In this document: one piece after another, positions 5,275 to 5,678 of the stretch
Layout of the letters: every line of letters starts with the position of its first letter
Position numbering within the stretch: position 1 is the stretch's first letter
DNA from: Neisseriaceae bacterium
GTDB lineage: Bacteria; Pseudomonadota; Gammaproteobacteria; Burkholderiales; Neisseriaceae
NCBI GenBank assembly: GCA_030146285.1
Contig: JASLBZ010000085.1
Span: 1 to 5,678, forward strand
Reading direction: 5' to 3'
DNA: 5,678 nt
The notes under the pieces: generated by a model
Told to the model about the DNA's origin: nothing
The model's database searches: none
The model's input: only the letters and a program-made list of their open reading frames with translations
Made by a program: the position numbers and the translations under genes

Positions 5275-5581
5275 TACACTACCCACAATTCCAGCGCAAC
5301 GTTACTTCTCTTTAGATGAAGTGTGTTACTTGGCTCAGGTCAGCCCTGATGAGTTTGCACAATGGCAAAAAGAACACGGAGCATTAGGTTACGGTGGTCA
5401 TGTATTCAGTCGACAAGACGTCATTACAACCCGACGTCTGAAGGCAACATTCTTGCCTTTTGTTGATCCCTTTACTGAAAATCATTGTGATGCCGATGGC
5501 AATCTGGCAATGAGCGGTAAAGAAACGGCAGTAAAGTTAAATGAATTGCTCGAGGATATTCAAGCAGTGCTTGCCAAATAA
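5258..5581 (+). CDS. Small divergent MerR-family HTH protein
   Basis: The 107-aa product resembles the small MerR-like protein found directly after ihfA in many beta- and gammaproteobacteria. Recognisable are LPTIPAQRYFSLDEVCYLAQ (8-27), matching the family's 'IPxKRYFTIGEV' helix, then a W at 36 and FSRQDVITTRRLK (50-62). The usual YWE after the first helices is QWQ here, and the usual Arg-rich wing before the second segment is GYGGHVF. About 50 C-terminal residues lack the normal long dimerisation helix but end in a short helix (LNELLEDIQAVLAK). No metal-sensing Cys cluster is present. ATG 5258 overlaps ihfA by 17 nt. An upstream in-frame TTG at 5246, with AAGG 5 nt before it, would add four residues. 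Function is unknown; DNA binding is doubtful. Confidence 0.75.
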   Translation: MIKTVNTLPTIPAQRYFSLDEVCYLAQVSPDEFAQWQKEHGALGYGGHVFSRQDVITTRRLKATFLPFVDPFTENHCDADGNLAMSGKETAVKLNELLEDIQAVLAK

Positions 5582-5599
5582 GGTTCTCACAGCTATAAT
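5571..5599 (+). promoter_or_regulatory. Sigma70 promoter of tRNA-Pro
   Basis: TTGCCA (5571-5576, 5 of 6 consensus) is followed after exactly 17 nt by a perfect TATAAT (5594-5599). The -35 box lies in the last codons of the MerR-like gene and the spacer contains its stop codon. Transcription would start near 5606, about 11 nt before the tRNA 5' end. This is the best promoter in the window. Confidence 0.85.
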
Positions 5600-5616
5600 T
5601 TCGTTCAATTCAATGT

Positions 5617-5678
5617 CGGAGTGTGGCGCAGCCTGGTAGCGCACTTGCATGGGGTGCAAGGGGTCGAAGGTTCGAATC
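5617..5678 (+). tRNA. tRNA-Pro(GGG), 3' end beyond the window
   Basis: The cloverleaf is visible up to the window edge: 5' acceptor strand CGGAGTG (5617-5623), D stem GCGC/GCGC (5626-5629, 5639-5642) around AGCCTGGTA, anticodon stem CTTGC/GCAAG (5644-5648, 5656-5660), and T loop TTCGAAT (5671-5677). The 7-nt anticodon loop ATGGGGT places GGG at 5651-5653, reading proline codons CCC and CCU. It closely resembles E. coli proL as I remember it, including the C1 start typical of tRNA-Pro. The 3' acceptor strand is cut off, so CCA encoding cannot be judged. No terminator separates it from the MerR-like gene, so it may also receive readthrough. Confidence 0.96.

Noticed and set aside
5431..5442. 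CGTCTGAA core resembling Neisseria-type DUS within the MerR-like gene
   Set aside because: Only 9 of 12 bases match the meningococcal-type or mucosa-type dialects, and the dialect seen elsewhere in the window is kingDUS; likely chance in Arg-Arg-Leu-Lys codons.
5441..5463. Perfect 7-bp hairpin (AAGGCAA/TTGCCTT) followed by a short T-run inside the MerR-like gene
   Set aside because: Only four T residues follow and it lies mid-gene; too weak to call a terminator.

Overview
This is a housekeeping translation locus from a member of the Betaproteobacteria, most likely Neisseriaceae close to Kingella/Alysiella/Simonsiella. Three things support this: the proteins resemble my memory of the Neisseria homologues (infC N-terminus AQEREARINGEI, IhfA almost residue for residue); the DNA is fairly A+T-rich; and the minus strand at 1490-1501 carries AGGCAGCCTGAA, the 'kingDUS' dialect of the Neisseriaceae DNA uptake sequence. 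All genes are on the + strand and appear intact.

Layout. Positions 1-1292 hold infC (IF3, non-canonical AUC start at 24), a 134-nt structured gap with its own probable promoter, then rpmI (L35) and rplT (L20), closed by a textbook intrinsic terminator (1253-1292). Positions 1293-1547 are a non-coding leader with a long hairpin and the uptake sequence. Next come pheS and pheT (both subunits of phenylalanyl-tRNA synthetase, 1548-4903). A 68-nt gap follows, with an IHF-consensus site at the pheT stop codon and a 9-bp hairpin, then ihfA (4972-5274). Overlapping its end is a small, degenerate MerR-like gene (to 5581). A near-consensus sigma70 promoter sits across the end of that gene and drives a tRNA-Pro(GGG) cut off by the window edge.

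How it works together. The order infC-rpmI-rplT-pheS-pheT-ihfA matches the classic E. coli arrangement (thrS would be expected just upstream). There IF3 represses its own non-AUG start, L20 represses rpmI-rplT through leader RNA, pheST is attenuated through a leader peptide, and IHF represses ihfA. The window shows likely counterparts for the first, second and fourth. The pheST leader has a strong hairpin but neither a Phe-rich leader peptide nor a U-tract, so classical Phe attenuation is not supported.

I see no mobile element, CRISPR array, defence system or obviously novel gene system. The points of interest are regulatory: the AUC start, the two leaders, the IHF site, and the MerR-like protein that has lost typical DNA-contact residues.
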